Shown here: one piece after another, positions 12,513 to 25,576 of the stretch
Position numbering within the stretch: the first letter of the stretch is position 1
Layout: every line of letters starts with the position of its first letter
From: Paramarasmius palmivorus
Lineage: Eukaryota; Basidiomycota; Agaricomycetes; Agaricales; Marasmiaceae
Length of the DNA: 64,000 nucleotides
Direction: 5' to 3'
Assembly (NCBI GenBank): GCA_037176845.1
Contig: JAYKXP010000001.1
Span: forward strand, 186,001-250,000
The notes under the pieces: model-generated
Seen by the model: only the letters and a program-made list of their open reading frames with translations
Told to the model about the DNA's origin: nothing
Database searches by the model: none
Program-made: the position numbers and the translations under genes

Positions 12513-12966
12513 TCTTGAATTTCAGTAGTTAAGAATGGTACGTGTCAAGGGAGATGCTGATGGTAGTGTGTCACGTTTGTGACTTGACTCTCGAATCACA
12601 TCAGACTAGTTTACTGACGATTCCAAGAGAAACTTGTGTACAAAATACTCTAGATGCCTTAAAAAGATACTATGAAAGAGGGCTGCAAGTCTGTATTACC
12701 AGCTCGTTGAAGAACTCATAGAACATTTCGCCGTTTCAAAGCGTGCACAGACGAAGTCTACTCTGGACGATGGATTTGACGGCACGCTCAGAATATATAT
12801 ACACTGATCCGTAGTTCTTAGTGTACTGAGGGACGTTAGTAACTTCCGGTGCTTCATGGAATCGAGTTGGCGAGTACTGGAAGTAGAACAGGAATCTTCG
12901 AGGCAGAATACAAGTTTACATTTCATCCAAAATAATGCACGCGACCAGTGTATGTGTGTAGAAGAA

Positions 12967-13698
12967 TTACGCGGTCCAGACTTTTGCAATGAGCTCGGTA
13001 AGACCTATTTGACTGCTCAGTGAAATGTCCGTGTAAGAGAGGTATTTCCGAGACCCACCGATATCGTTTGTGTTGAACTGGTAAACGCCGACCATAACGC
13101 CGACAGTTGCTGCCCTCAATGTCCAGGTTGTAATGGGGCCAAGGATAGGGAACTTGCGCTTGTGCACGTAGTCGACGATCATTGTGTCGAACTATGCGAT
13201 TGGGAAGAAGGTCGCCGGCGATCGTGAGCATTATAAGTTTCACACGAAGGACATGAATACGCACCCCGATGTGACTGTGGATAATGAGACTGACACCCAG
13301 AATTCCATCGAGGATTGGGTAGTTTGTACCGCTTGTAACGAATGCTGCGACCGTCATGGGAACTAGCCCGGCAGAGAGTAAACGCTCAAAGGCCCAGTGA
13401 TATGAACCATGTGTTCTCGAGGGTGGTGGAAACGAGGTGGGATCGTTGACGGTGCCTTTATAGATGGCTAAAGACGGGAATTTAGTTGGAGAAAAAAAGG
13501 GCAAGCGAAAGAGTTAGGAACTCACGACCACCAGGGACATAGGCGTACTGATTCGCCTTTCTAACTGTTAATTTCGTCGGTAAGTTGTAGCGCGAAGATA
13601 GAGCGAATATAAAGACCTTGAATTGCTGCAATTCTAGGAGCAGAACGCTGAACAAGAGATTTGGGAAGAGTTGAGCGCAGAACGAGTGAGGAGGCCAT
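12967..13698 (-). CDS. SDH4: Succinate dehydrogenase membrane anchor subunit (CybS)
   Basis: Small membrane-anchor subunit of mitochondrial complex II, helping bind haem b and ubiquinone in the inner membrane. Exons 13698-13617, 13564-13526, 13467-13265, 13191-13059 and 13004-12967 give 164 residues. The N-terminus (MASSLVLRSTLPKS) looks like a mitochondrial presequence. The CybS signature is SYHWAFERLLSAGL and later the haem-side histidine in HSHIGFD, which is created by the exon 3/4 splice, with DYVH after it. Three hydrophobic segments are visible. The start is the first ATG and gives the presequence. The gene lies head-to-tail upstream of RET2 with 454 bp between them. Confidence 0.93.
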
Positions 13699-14766
13699 GG
13701 TGGTCGGTGGTCAAGACTAGGGAGTCCAAAGGAAATCACAGACTTTGGATTGGTGCTCGGAACAACCGGGTCCTGACCGGGATTCCCTATTTTTCCTATT
13801 CCGGTTATGACGCGCTCCTTTCCATTCGACCACCAAGCCAAAAGGTCTACTGTGCGATATGCAAAACATTCCAAGGGCAGACAGTAAGTCGCCTCTGCTT
13901 GGTACCAAGCTCTGCGCATACAAGCACCAAACTTTGTTGAAATTTCACAGCATAAACTTGCAGTTGACTAGCCATCTCTTGGGACTTTGATTTGCAAGGC
14001 TACTACTTGGCAAAGGTTGCCATCAACAACAATCATCTCTCGGGTCGCAAATTACACTTTGAGAGCTACTGGTGTTGAAACGAAACTATCAAGTGCATAT
14101 GCATCCTACTAGGCGCCAGTACTGGTGTAGGCTTGATCGGCTTTTACTGTACCTCTGACTAGGCTCTTGAATTCTGTGCATCACTGGCCTCTTTCATCGT
14201 TTCGCGATCTGCTGGTCCATCATCTGTCTTGGTGCTTGATATCACTGTTCATCACGCCTTATCCTCCACTGCCAGTGCTCCCACCGCGATCTGACAGTCC
14301 ATATATCTTTTCCAATCACGTTCGGCTGATACTGGACTTGGAGGGATAATCATACTGGGACTACGAGTTGTCTCTGTAGAGATTACTGCCTGTTGAGTTT
14401 TTAAATTTTGGTACATTGCAATATATCTATACGTGAATAATTATCTGTTCCTTAATTCGTACATGGCCTTGGGAGTACATTGCTCGGGGCCAGTAATGGC
14501 AGTGGTGGCATCGTAGAGATTAGATTAGTCAATACTGTGATTGACACCGCTCATGTTTTGCGTTTTGCTCCTTGGTTACGAAGAGATTTGAACCATCATG
14601 AAAGATCCATGGGAGATGCGTCGGCTTGTTATATTTACAGCAGTCACGGAGACCGGATAACGCCGTCTTATACATCCCAGAGGAGTCGTGAGCGGCAAAC
14701 ACTCTTGTTCCCTTACCACCATCTTCTCCCTTCTCGTTTCTTCCAAAAACCTTACCACTACACGAA
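13699..14766. other. Intergenic region, no gene seen
   Basis: About 1.07 kb between the divergent SDH4 and AGC kinase starts. Short open stretches are present but none has a recognisable motif or a coherent exon chain. It must contain both promoters. AT-rich sequence at 14396-14440 is the only compositional feature noted. Confidence 0.5.
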
Positions 14767-16936
<2,170 letters not shown>

Positions 16937-17142
16937 GGCCTTGTTCTTTGTTTTTCGTATACAGGCTCAGTTGGTTATATCCTGTCTTTCGTTTTCAAGG
17001 TTTATATACCCGTCGTACACTCTTTCGTTGGTTATAGCTCTGCAGGTTGTGTATGATATGTAAATTATTGAAAGCGGCTTTACAGAACAAAACACGTCGA
17101 ATACCCAGAAACCCAACCTAATATTACAAAGTAAAAAAACTG

Positions 17143-18254
17143 TTATGAGGTTCCGTCGTGTGCCCCTTCTGCCGCTGGCTTCTCCTTCTCTTTCTTCGGC
17201 TTGACAATCTTCACACCCAGTAACCCGGTGGACTTTGTCTTGGGTGCGATACCCTTTGGTTTGGTTTCCAATGTCGAAGTTGACGGTACTAATCGTAGAC
17301 CAGAGGTGACCTTGCTACCAGTCGGTGTCGCGCTGGCTAACGATGCAAGCGTCGGAGGAGGCCCAGAGGCGGGTTTGTGGGGTGCCCGAGAAGAATTATG
17401 GTCTCCAGGCAAAGGTTTCGGGGGAAGAGAAGGGTGCGATGGTAATGTGGAGGCCGAAGAGGTAGCAATGTCCTTGCTCGCTTCCAGCTGGCGCAACTTG
17501 GCTTCCATCATCGCAATCTTGTTCGAAGTTCTGTATGCGTATGAGTACACTCTTGATTTATCAAAGCGAGATAGTACGTACCGATCGTGATGTTTATTGG
17601 TCGTCCCACTTTTTAGCAGACTAAGGGTTGTCGGTCGGCCGCTTTCCATCATGTTTTTCCTGGGCCGATGCTGAGCGCCCCCAGAGTCAAGCGGAGCCTG
17701 ATGTGCATGGGTTACGACAAGTTTGCGACCCCGCAGGAGTTTTTCGTGAGCGGAGAGGGCTTTGAGAGCCTCCTGTCAATGGCGTAAGTTACTTGACTGT
17801 GGGATATAGCCTGCCCCCGGGTGACTATGCAGACAAGGAGTGTTCAAGACGGAGTCGAATAGAGGCATTCAATGCGATATAGAAAGAAACCCGGGGTGAG
17901 CAAGCTGAGCTGTGTAGAATGAGAAGGAACTCACGTCGTGACTGGCATATTCAACAAAGCAGTAGCCTCTTGGTTTACCCTTTAAAGGACCGTTCTTGTG
18001 GAAGAGAAAGTCGAGCTTTGTAATTTTGCCATACTTGGAGAAGAGCTGGAGCACTGTGTATCTGATGGGACATGTGAGGATGCAGAATGAGGTTTGGGGC
18101 ACATGGTACAGTACTCGTCCACCGTAGGATGTAGATTCCCGACATAAATTCGATCCTGGAGAACTTGACGAGGCTGCGACGATGAAGACGAAGCCTGAAC
18201 AGACTGTGAATCGTCAAGACTTGGATAGGAGATGAGAGTGTCTGGATCGTTCAT
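17143..18254 (-). CDS. RBM18: RBM18-like RRM RNA-binding protein
   Basis: Single-RRM protein related to animal RBM18; its precise RNA target is not known to me. Exons 18254-18110, 18053-17935, 17772-17582 and 17530-17143 give 280 residues. RNP2 is IYVGNL; RNP1 is GKPRGYCFVEY. The FDFLFHK-like segment and the later SNKIAMMEAKLRQLE helix match the RBM18 layout better than other RRM families. The C-terminal ~130 residues are Ser/Pro/Lys-rich and probably disordered. The exon 1/2 junction (acceptor 18054) is the weakest point. The intron at 17773-17934 is 162 nt, three times longer than its neighbours, so a missed small exon is possible. Confidence 0.85.
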
Positions 18255-18422
18255 GGTGGTCTGGAGTAGAGAGGGGGCTAGGCGATTATCTTATCAGCAC
18301 GTGTATAGATAAAAAAGTGAAAGTGGTGTGATATTTTTTCTGGGCCATAAATAAAAGCAAAAAAAAGTTGAATGCGACCGTGATCAGTAACAACCCGCTC
18401 CCGACCCTATCCCTTCTTGACC
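18255..18422. promoter_or_regulatory. 168-bp divergent promoter of RBM18 and ERG3
   Basis: Head-to-head start codons only 168 bp apart. A palindromic CACGTG E-box lies at 18298-18303, next to two TTATC (GATA-type) motifs at 18285-18295. Fungal SREBP-type bHLH factors, which control sterol genes, can bind E-box-like sites, so a role in ERG3 control is possible but inferred. Confidence 0.5.
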
Positions 18423-19677
18423 ATGGACCTCATTCTACAGGTTGCCGACGACCTCTTCCTCGACAAGGTTTGGGCCAACCTCATCCCTCTCAATGCCTTC
18501 CATGCCGTCGTCAATGGAACTTCAACAATCCCAATCATTACTTCGCCCGCATCGAAATGGACCCAGTTTATTTCTCATTTACCCCATCCTCCAATCTCAG
18601 TAGACGACTATCTATACGAACCGACATTCTCGTATTCATACCCAACAATCTTTCCGGACGTGTCAGCGTGGCCTCGTTCATACATACCCCGCCAGATTAT
18701 TTCCATCTCAGTCATTACCCTCATCGGGATTCACCTCTTGTACTTTCTATTCGCTGGCCTCTCCTACTACTTCATCTTTAATCACGACATGATGCGTCAC
18801 CCACGCTTCCTCAAAAATCAAGTCAGGCTGGAAATACAAACTTCCCTAAAGGCGTTCCCGGTCATGACCCTATTGACCTTACCTTTCTTCCAAGGAGAGG
18901 TCATGGGTTGGAGTAAACTCTATGATGGCCTCGACACATACGGTTATACCTGGCTTATACTTAGTGTCCCGTGGTGAGTTTCTTCGCGCCGTTTTAACCG
19001 TCAAGGTGACTGACATTCTTGTCCTCGTGACCGTTCAGCTTCTTGCTTTTCACTGATTATTGCATTTATTGGATTCACCGTTGGCTGCACATCCCCTTCA
19101 TCTACAAGGCTTTGCACAAGCCGCACCACAAGTGGATTGGTGAGTAGTCGCCCCTGTCCGACATAACCCTTGTGTTGATCGTTGCGTCGTCGTTCAGTCC
19201 CGACACCCTTTGCGTCCCATGCGTTCCATCCCGTTGATGGCTGGGCCCAGTCAGTCCCATACCACCTATTTGTCTTCGTCTTTCCCATGCATCGGGCTCT
19301 CTATCTTGTCCTGTTTGTCTGCGTCAACTTCTGGAGCATTTTTGTCAGTGACCCCTCTTGCTAATTGTAACTGCTTGATTACTCATTCGCTTTATAGATC
19401 CACGACTCTGACATGATCACTGGCCATCCACTTGAAAATATCATTAACGGACCTGCTCACCATACCCTTCATCATCTCTATTTCACTGTCAACTATGGCC
19501 AGGTATGTCTTCAGCCCCTTTAACTTGTCTTTTTACTAACAGGTTCACTAGTACTTCACATGGGCAGATCGTATGGGTGATTCCTACCGACATCCAGATA
19601 GTTCCCTTGACCCTCTGCTTGAGGTTAAAATGAAAGAGAGAGCAGAGCAAGAAAATTCAAAATCTAAAGATGACTGA
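18423..19677 (+). CDS. ERG3: Sterol C-5 desaturase (ergosterol pathway)
   Basis: ER membrane di-iron enzyme that introduces the C5-C6 double bond in ergosterol synthesis. Exons 18423-18973, 19039-19139, 19198-19343, 19398-19502 and 19552-19677 give 342 residues. The fatty acid hydroxylase superfamily histidine boxes are visible: HRWLH, HKPHH and HTLHH. Hydrophobic helices flank them (for example around [15 protein letters not shown]). The C-terminus is short, charged and lysine-rich. The start ATG is the first one and follows CC. This is the last confident gene before the repeat-rich tract. Confidence 0.95.
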
Positions 19678-20295
19678 TATATAGACAAATTTCTTGGTGC
19701 ACTTTGGTGGAGGGTAAATAATATTATCTAGTATTCTATGTGATTTTGGTATAATATAGCATGGTGTAGCAAATATTTGCTGTCTTCAGGTGGACCACTG
19801 TCACACTGGAATTAGAAAAAAGAATCTGCCACCTCAACATCATGAACTCTTGGGGTTACTAGCCAGGTATGCACCCCGGGTTGCACCAGGGCTATAGCCC
19901 TAGAACTCGATATCATGTTCTGAGGGACCCTTCTGACTATCTTGCAGGGTTCTAGCAACACTGCCAATACTGCTAGTGGTAAGGCTAATGCTGCTATCAT
20001 GGACAATGGTATCCAGATCGTTGAACCTCCTTCAGCTGAAGTAAGCCCTCATATTATCCCATAGTCATCATATTAATTTTCTACACTAGATGGCTGACGT
20101 CGAGGGCAGTATTAATGCCTCTATCCATGCCCCTAGTGGCAAGAAGAAGGTACAAGTACCTTTATCTTTTGTTCCTCACACTATGCTGACTTCCATATGA
20201 CTATCAGAAAGCTGAAACTCACTCTCAAATGGTATGTATTCCTTATCATATGGTCCCCAACATGGCTATCCTTTCTCGAGTGTATCTCAAGGTGT
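19678..20295 (+). pseudogene. Possible gene relic before repeat copy A
   Basis: Between ERG3 and the first repeat there are short exon-like pieces at about 19950-20039, 20091-20147 and 20208-20231, bounded by plausible GT and AG sites. They would encode low-complexity Ala/Ser/Lys-rich peptide such as NTANTASGKANAAIMDNG and HAPSGKKK. No family was recognised. The series stops at the repeat starting at 20296, so it may be a truncated gene. Confidence 0.25.
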
Positions 20296-21210
20296 TGATA
20301 TGCCTGACTTTTAATACCTTTTATTCGAACACATTATTGCACTTTTATATTCTGTTATGCTATGATTGGGACTCTGAAGGACTAGTATGAGCCCTGAATA
20401 GCTAGTCAAAGTCAAGGACTTGTCAGACACACTTATATTAGCAGGTATATGGTTACATGGTACGCCTCACATGGGTATCTGGCCACTGCTATAGCTTATA
20501 TTAGTGGTTCTGTCAATGCAGACCCTTTCCTGAAAACTGTAGGGAGCTGTACTATGTTGGATCACAACTGGCACACTGTCTGTGCATGGTCTAAGACATA
20601 TTAAAGGGACTATTTGCTTTTAAAACACTTTCAATACCTTTTCATGACCAACCAAAGAGAATGTGGGTTCAAGGGAACAATCCAAGTTGATGCAGAGGAT
20701 GGCTCCATTGGCAGAAATGATCTGAGGGCTTATATAAGGCATTTGCTGAACCCAGAATGTTGGCAAAGGCTGTTCCTGATGATCGGACATGGAGGCAAAG
20801 CTGTTAAAACGGTGGCAACACCTGAAACACTTAGTATAGAAGCAGATAAGCTTGATATACCCCTTATAGTAGGGTTCCATATGGTCATGGAGACTGGTAA
20901 AAGATATCCCAGGTCTAGAGCATGGATGACTGAGCCATTCCGGTGCTTGGAGATGTCGGAAATGACTCTTATTAGTGGATAAGTGCCTTGGCACATGAAA
21001 AAGATAAATTTTAAATAGGCTAAACGCCAACCTGCAGGCACAGGATTCAACTCCTGAGTCTAAAGATAGATATATTATTTATTGGTCACACATAAACGAC
21101 TTATATGGACATTGTGACTATCATATTTCCCTGTTTTGTATATTTCTTATCAATTATCTCTGTTCCTCACTTATTCCATTGATGTTCCACTTGTTTTTCG
21201 CCTTATATTA
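20296..21210 (+). repeat. LTR-like repeat family, copy A (3' truncated)
   Basis: Starts TGATATGCCTGAC like the other copies and follows copy B (39159-40859) through the shared GGACTAGTATGAGCCCTGAA block, the TTGGCACATG region and the GGATTCAACTCCT segment. It then diverges at about 21210, so roughly the last 750 bp are missing. It faces copy D in inverted orientation 291 bp away. Confidence 0.75.
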
Positions 21211-21501
21211 GCTAACTAGAAAGCTCACCCGTGCTATGCATGGGATCCTAAATCCGAAGTCAGCATACTGCCTTTGGGTAACACTATACCCAACTTTAAG
21301 CTTCAAGCCCTCAAATTAATGTAGCTAACCCATCTTCATCCTTCATATCTACACACTATTTGTGGAGGAAGCAAGCTGCGCTGGGCTCCAGTGTCTGTCT
21401 GAGAAGAATTCGAACTTGAAACAGTTTTTACCATATGTAGAAATTTCCTGACAATTTTGGGTCATGAAGCGCTTGCCGTAGTGTGCCGTCTTGTAACACA
21501 A

Positions 21502-23163
21502 TAATACCACTTAGTTTTGGTGAAATCACCTAATACTATGACTGCTCTCAGTGTACAAAAGCACTCTACTGTGGCGTAGTTGTGCAAGTGTGGTTCGGCG
21601 TGATCAGAGTTGCCATGCTTAGAGATATTTACTCAAGTGTTGGTCTCAAGAGGGGTAAAATCACTTCTATTCGTCGAAGTTCTAGGAAAGTACACCTGTA
21701 TAGATGCGTAATAGGGTTGTCCTTGCTTCTATAAGCTCAGAAATAAGGTGCCAAGGGCTATATGAAGCTGATCTTGGTTCGATCTAAACTGCCTCGAGTG
21801 ATCTGACTCTCTCTAAGGTAAAACTACAGCACAACTGCTGGAAAACAGCCACCAAAACTGTCTTCTATAAAGCACGCAAGCAAGGAAGCTCAATTACCAA
21901 AACCGAGGCCTTCTCTACGATGCTAAAGTGTAACCCAACTGGTTAAAACACTTCCAGAACGCCACCAAGACGAACTAGTATAAAGTTTCACTAATAGGAG
22001 AAGTGTAGAGCAATACACAAAGCCAACAACTTGGTCTTTATCACGACCTCTCAAGTTCTTGTCTGCAGTAAGATCTCAACTAGTCTTCTCAATAAGGCTA
22101 GGGCCTGACTTGGGTAGAGTTCTGATTGGACAATAGCAATCTATTCGTACGATAACCACATACAACGCGTAACGTGCAAGTGGGGGGCAGAATCCTCTGC
22201 GGTCCCTGTACATTTGGTGTCCTTTTTATACTGTCCAAGGTGAATAAACTGAATAATAGGTAATCTGAGTCGGAATAACTGCGGAACGAGACGGAAAAGA
22301 GATGAAACAGAGTCGGGAGAGAGATACAACGAGAAAATATACATATCAGGGAAATCTATAGGTCACAACGTCCATATATGGCGCAAATAGCGTGACGAGC
22401 GAGTGGTAACACTCTGTTTTTAAGGTACAGGAGTTGAATCCTGGCCGACGGGTAGGCGTTTAGCCTTTATAAAATTTTCTTTTCCATGCGCCAAGTGCTT
22501 TTCCACCAATTGGAGGCCTGGCAGGGTCCTCCTGAGCTCCTCATCGCTCAACACCATTCCTCCACATAACGCCGCCTCTAAATTTTCTTATCCACTCCAT
22601 GTGGACGCGTTCCAATAAGGTATATCAGAGGGAATCCGCTTCCGCCACCGTAACAACGGTTTGAACAGCTTTGCCTCCGCTCCGATCAATAGGTTCCACT
22701 TCGGCCGACAGGTCTCTAGACCCTTGCCGTATCCGGCATCAGTGATTTCCGATCAGTTTCCCCCTCTGCCATCAGTCCCGAGTGATGCCCGAGCCAGTAT
22801 AACTCTTCTGGGTGTATGAAGGGGTAAATTAACTTGTAAGAATCCCTTTGGTGCGTCTGGTAGGTGATCTAGGTGTAGTCCGTAGTGAGTTCACTTAAGG
22901 ACCTTCTCCCTACAGTTTTCAGGAGGTGATTGTACTTCGACAACCACTGGTAGAAGTAAAAGTGGTGGTCAGATACCCATGTGGGGCGTACCATGTACCA
23001 GGATCCACTAATATAACCACCTAAAACACCTTCTGTCCAATGACTAGCTATTCAGGGCTCATACTAGTCCTTCTATAACCATTATGTGTTTATGCAACAA
23101 TAATAAAGTGCAAAACTAGCGTATTTGCGTTCGAAAAAGAAGTGATTAAAGTCAGGCGTATCA
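21502..23163 (-). repeat. LTR-like repeat family, copy D (full length, 1.66 kb)
   Basis: Reverse-orientation copy. Read on the minus strand it starts TGATACGCCTGAC at 23163 and ends GGTATTA at 21502. It is very close to copy C at 62725-64000 over the shared length. It contains a TATAAAAAG-type box (about 22230 on the minus strand) as in copy C. No target duplication was seen: the flanks differ. Confidence 0.8.
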
Positions 23164-23850
23164 GCGAGATGCAGGAAATATGGGCTCTGAAGGTATGGTA
23201 AACACTGCAATGATTTCGTCCTGGATGTCGGACATAGATTCAAAGTCAGCGCTTGCGGTGATTGCGTCTGCAACAGTCATTGCGACCAGATTAGCGATAG
23301 TTTCAGCAGACGGAGGTGGAGCTTTGGTGCGCTGTGAGCGTAAACGGTGTGCCCAGACGTTTGTTCTTCTTTATCGGATTCTTCACCAAATCCAAATCTT
23401 TTTTTGAACTCTTCACCAAGTTCGATTTCTTCTTCAACAGTTTCTTCCTGTAAAGCTGATATTCCCACTGGTGGAAATACTAATGGCTGTAGTTCTGGTA
23501 CTGTTGTTCATAGGATGTTTCCTCAAACTACTCGTTCGTTGTGATCGTCACAATCCCTATGATTTCCTGATTGTAGAGTTTCTCTTGGTGCTTTAACAAA
23601 ATTTCTCCTGTTTGGACAAGGTTGTTCCCTGCACAATAACCACTCTCCTGTACTGAGATTTGTGTTACAATCTTGAAGTACTTCTACATTGAATTGATGT
23701 GCTTGATTTATACAAGGTAAATCAGCTTGAAGTAGTGTGGGTTGTGTGGAAGATGCTGGTGGCGTGTGCAATCCTTCAACTGGACTCTGTCTCCTTCCTT
23801 GATGGATGTGATCATATGCTCTGTTGCTGTCCTGATGGACTGCCTGTTCT
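23164..23850 (-). pseudogene. Decayed ORF ending at repeat copy D
   Basis: On the minus strand a coherent acidic stretch (EEEIELGEEFKKRFGFGEE, about 23440-23380) passes by an apparent frameshift near 23350 into a second coherent stretch (AETIANLVAMTVADAIT, about 23310-23260). The latter ends in a stop codon directly at the boundary with copy D. An upstream Cys-containing stretch (CREQPCPNRR) lies near 23630. No family was recognised. It could be a gag-like relic or a host gene truncated by the repeat. Confidence 0.3.
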
Positions 23851-24771
23851 ACTGCCTACTGGTGTAGGTGTTCTACTAGGATTCCTGCTGGGGTTTCTAG
23901 ATCCTCATAATATTTGTTCTGGATTAAATGTTCCTTGTACTGGGGTACCGCTTCTGGATTGATAATGGCTACCTCTATCGGACATATACTAGTCCAATGG
24001 TCCTTTGCTTTGGGTAGGGGATATTCTGGTGTCCCTACTCACTACTTGATGTATGGTTCTTGGTTCTTTGTTCCTTGGAGATATTACAGCGTCCCTGCTC
24101 GCCACTATACCAATATGAAATTGGTATTACTCTGGTTTGGCTAAGGTTTATAGACCAGGGCCCATAACCTGTCAGAGTTTTAGATTGAACCCTGTTAGCA
24201 GTGATAGTGCAGAAAGCACAAATAAATGATGGCAGATGACCAGAGGAGTTGAGATAGAAGTGTAAACCAAGTCTATGTGATTTAATGATATTTACAGGCT
24301 TTTCTGTCTAGCTTTTATACAAGAGTAGAGATGAAAGATAAACCTAAAAGTACAAGTTACGAGTTCGAATGAAATGAGACTCGTTCTTTATCCCGGCTGC
24401 GAGTGAAGCCTTCTATCACAGAAAAATTCCCACAAAAGTAGGCACAGCTTTTTTGTACCGATTGGGCCTGTGCTTTGTCATTGACTCGTGTTCGATGTTT
24501 GATCGCTCTGGTTTTTGTCTTTTTGTCATCTCCTTTCCAGCTGTTCTTTTCGTTTCTCTTCTCTTGGATGTTGTACATTTGCTTCCAGGCTTTCCTAATG
24601 TGCTCTCATTGTAGAGTTGACGTGTCTGGGCAGTTGGGCTGCTGGGATGGGTTCACGCTTGGTTTGTGATTTCTGTACTTATTCGGTCATAGCTAAAGTT
24701 TAGTGGACGTAGGGCTTCGATGCTGCTGGTGACTGGCTTGGATATGGAGATTTGTTTTCTTACCACCCACC
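23851..24771. other. No gene seen
   Basis: About 0.9 kb of T-rich plus strand. Short open frames occur but lack motifs or a coherent exon chain. The right end probably holds the promoter of the gene starting at 24772. Confidence 0.4.
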
Positions 24772-25372
24772 ATGACTATTACCTCCTTCCCCGACCACAC
24801 CCTGTCCTCTGCAGAGATATTGGCAGGCGATGCTCTCGATGACAGTGCCGTTGCATCAGGAGCTCCTTCCCCTGTCAATTTGCATTCAGATCCCAACCCT
24901 GAAGCATCTTATTCACAGTCTGACGACCAGGAAGACCCTGACCCGGATGTTCGACAGTGGAATCGTTTGTGTATATTGGTTTTCTTTACTTGTAGCAGAT
25001 TCAGATCCTGACTTAGTTGTAGTGATGACGCTAGGGTCATTGTCGAATCAACAGATGGATGCAGTCGTGGAGGTTGTTCGGCTCATCGTGAATGGTATCA
25101 TTTATTTTTCTGTCGGTCTGTGCAAGTGTTTATTCTCTACTTTAGGTGGTCTCTCTGCCTTAGGACCTTTGGCCGTTTTGGTGGAAGCCTTTGCGATGCT
25201 GGCAGAGGAGGAGGAAGACTCCGAGGATGAATTCAGCCATCCTATTGCTGTCGGGACGGATATATCGGAGAGGAGGGCTTTGCTGGCTGAAGGTCATTCC
25301 TGGAAGTGCGGAGTGTGTAAGGCTGTCAACTCAGAAAGGATTGTCTGCACCTGCAGAGTGGATGATTCCTAG
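24772..25372 (+). CDS. Small acidic protein with RanBP2-like zinc finger, unrecognised
   Basis: Proposed exons 24772-24964, about 24999-25094 and 25146-25372. The second intron (25095-25145, 51 nt) is typical; the first would be only 31-34 nt, so that junction is uncertain. The N-terminus is rich in Asp, Glu, Ser and Pro (DPNPEASYSQSDDQEDPDPD). The middle contains DPDLVVVMTLGSLSNQQ. The C-terminus has WKCGVCKAVNSERIVCTC, which follows the W-x-C-x2-C-x3-N-x6-C pattern of RanBP2-type zinc ribbons except for C-x-C spacing at the end. Function unknown; such fingers bind RNA or ubiquitin in other proteins. Confidence 0.5.
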
Positions 25373-25576
25373 GTGGTTTGTGGTGCGGCAATACAGCTTA
25401 CGAGTGTGGGGATCTGCTGTTTTTCCACAGTTCTTCTTGTTCAAGGTTTCTTTGTATTCAGTGGATTGTTTCTTCACTTTGTCAAGCGGAACTGTTGTAT
25501 TTCAACTGTATATTGGTTGATCTCTATGGGATGTGCTTTGATCTCCTCCTCCTCGGTTGCTCACCAGCCGCCCGTC

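Noticed and set aside
20614..20982. A 122-codon protein in repeat copy A
   Set aside because: It lies inside the LTR-like repeat and the frame is not preserved in copies B, C or D.
23164..23850. Internal region of a retroelement whose 3' LTR is copy D
   Set aside because: No polypurine tract precedes the repeat and no pol domain or second LTR is found; kept only as an unassigned relic.
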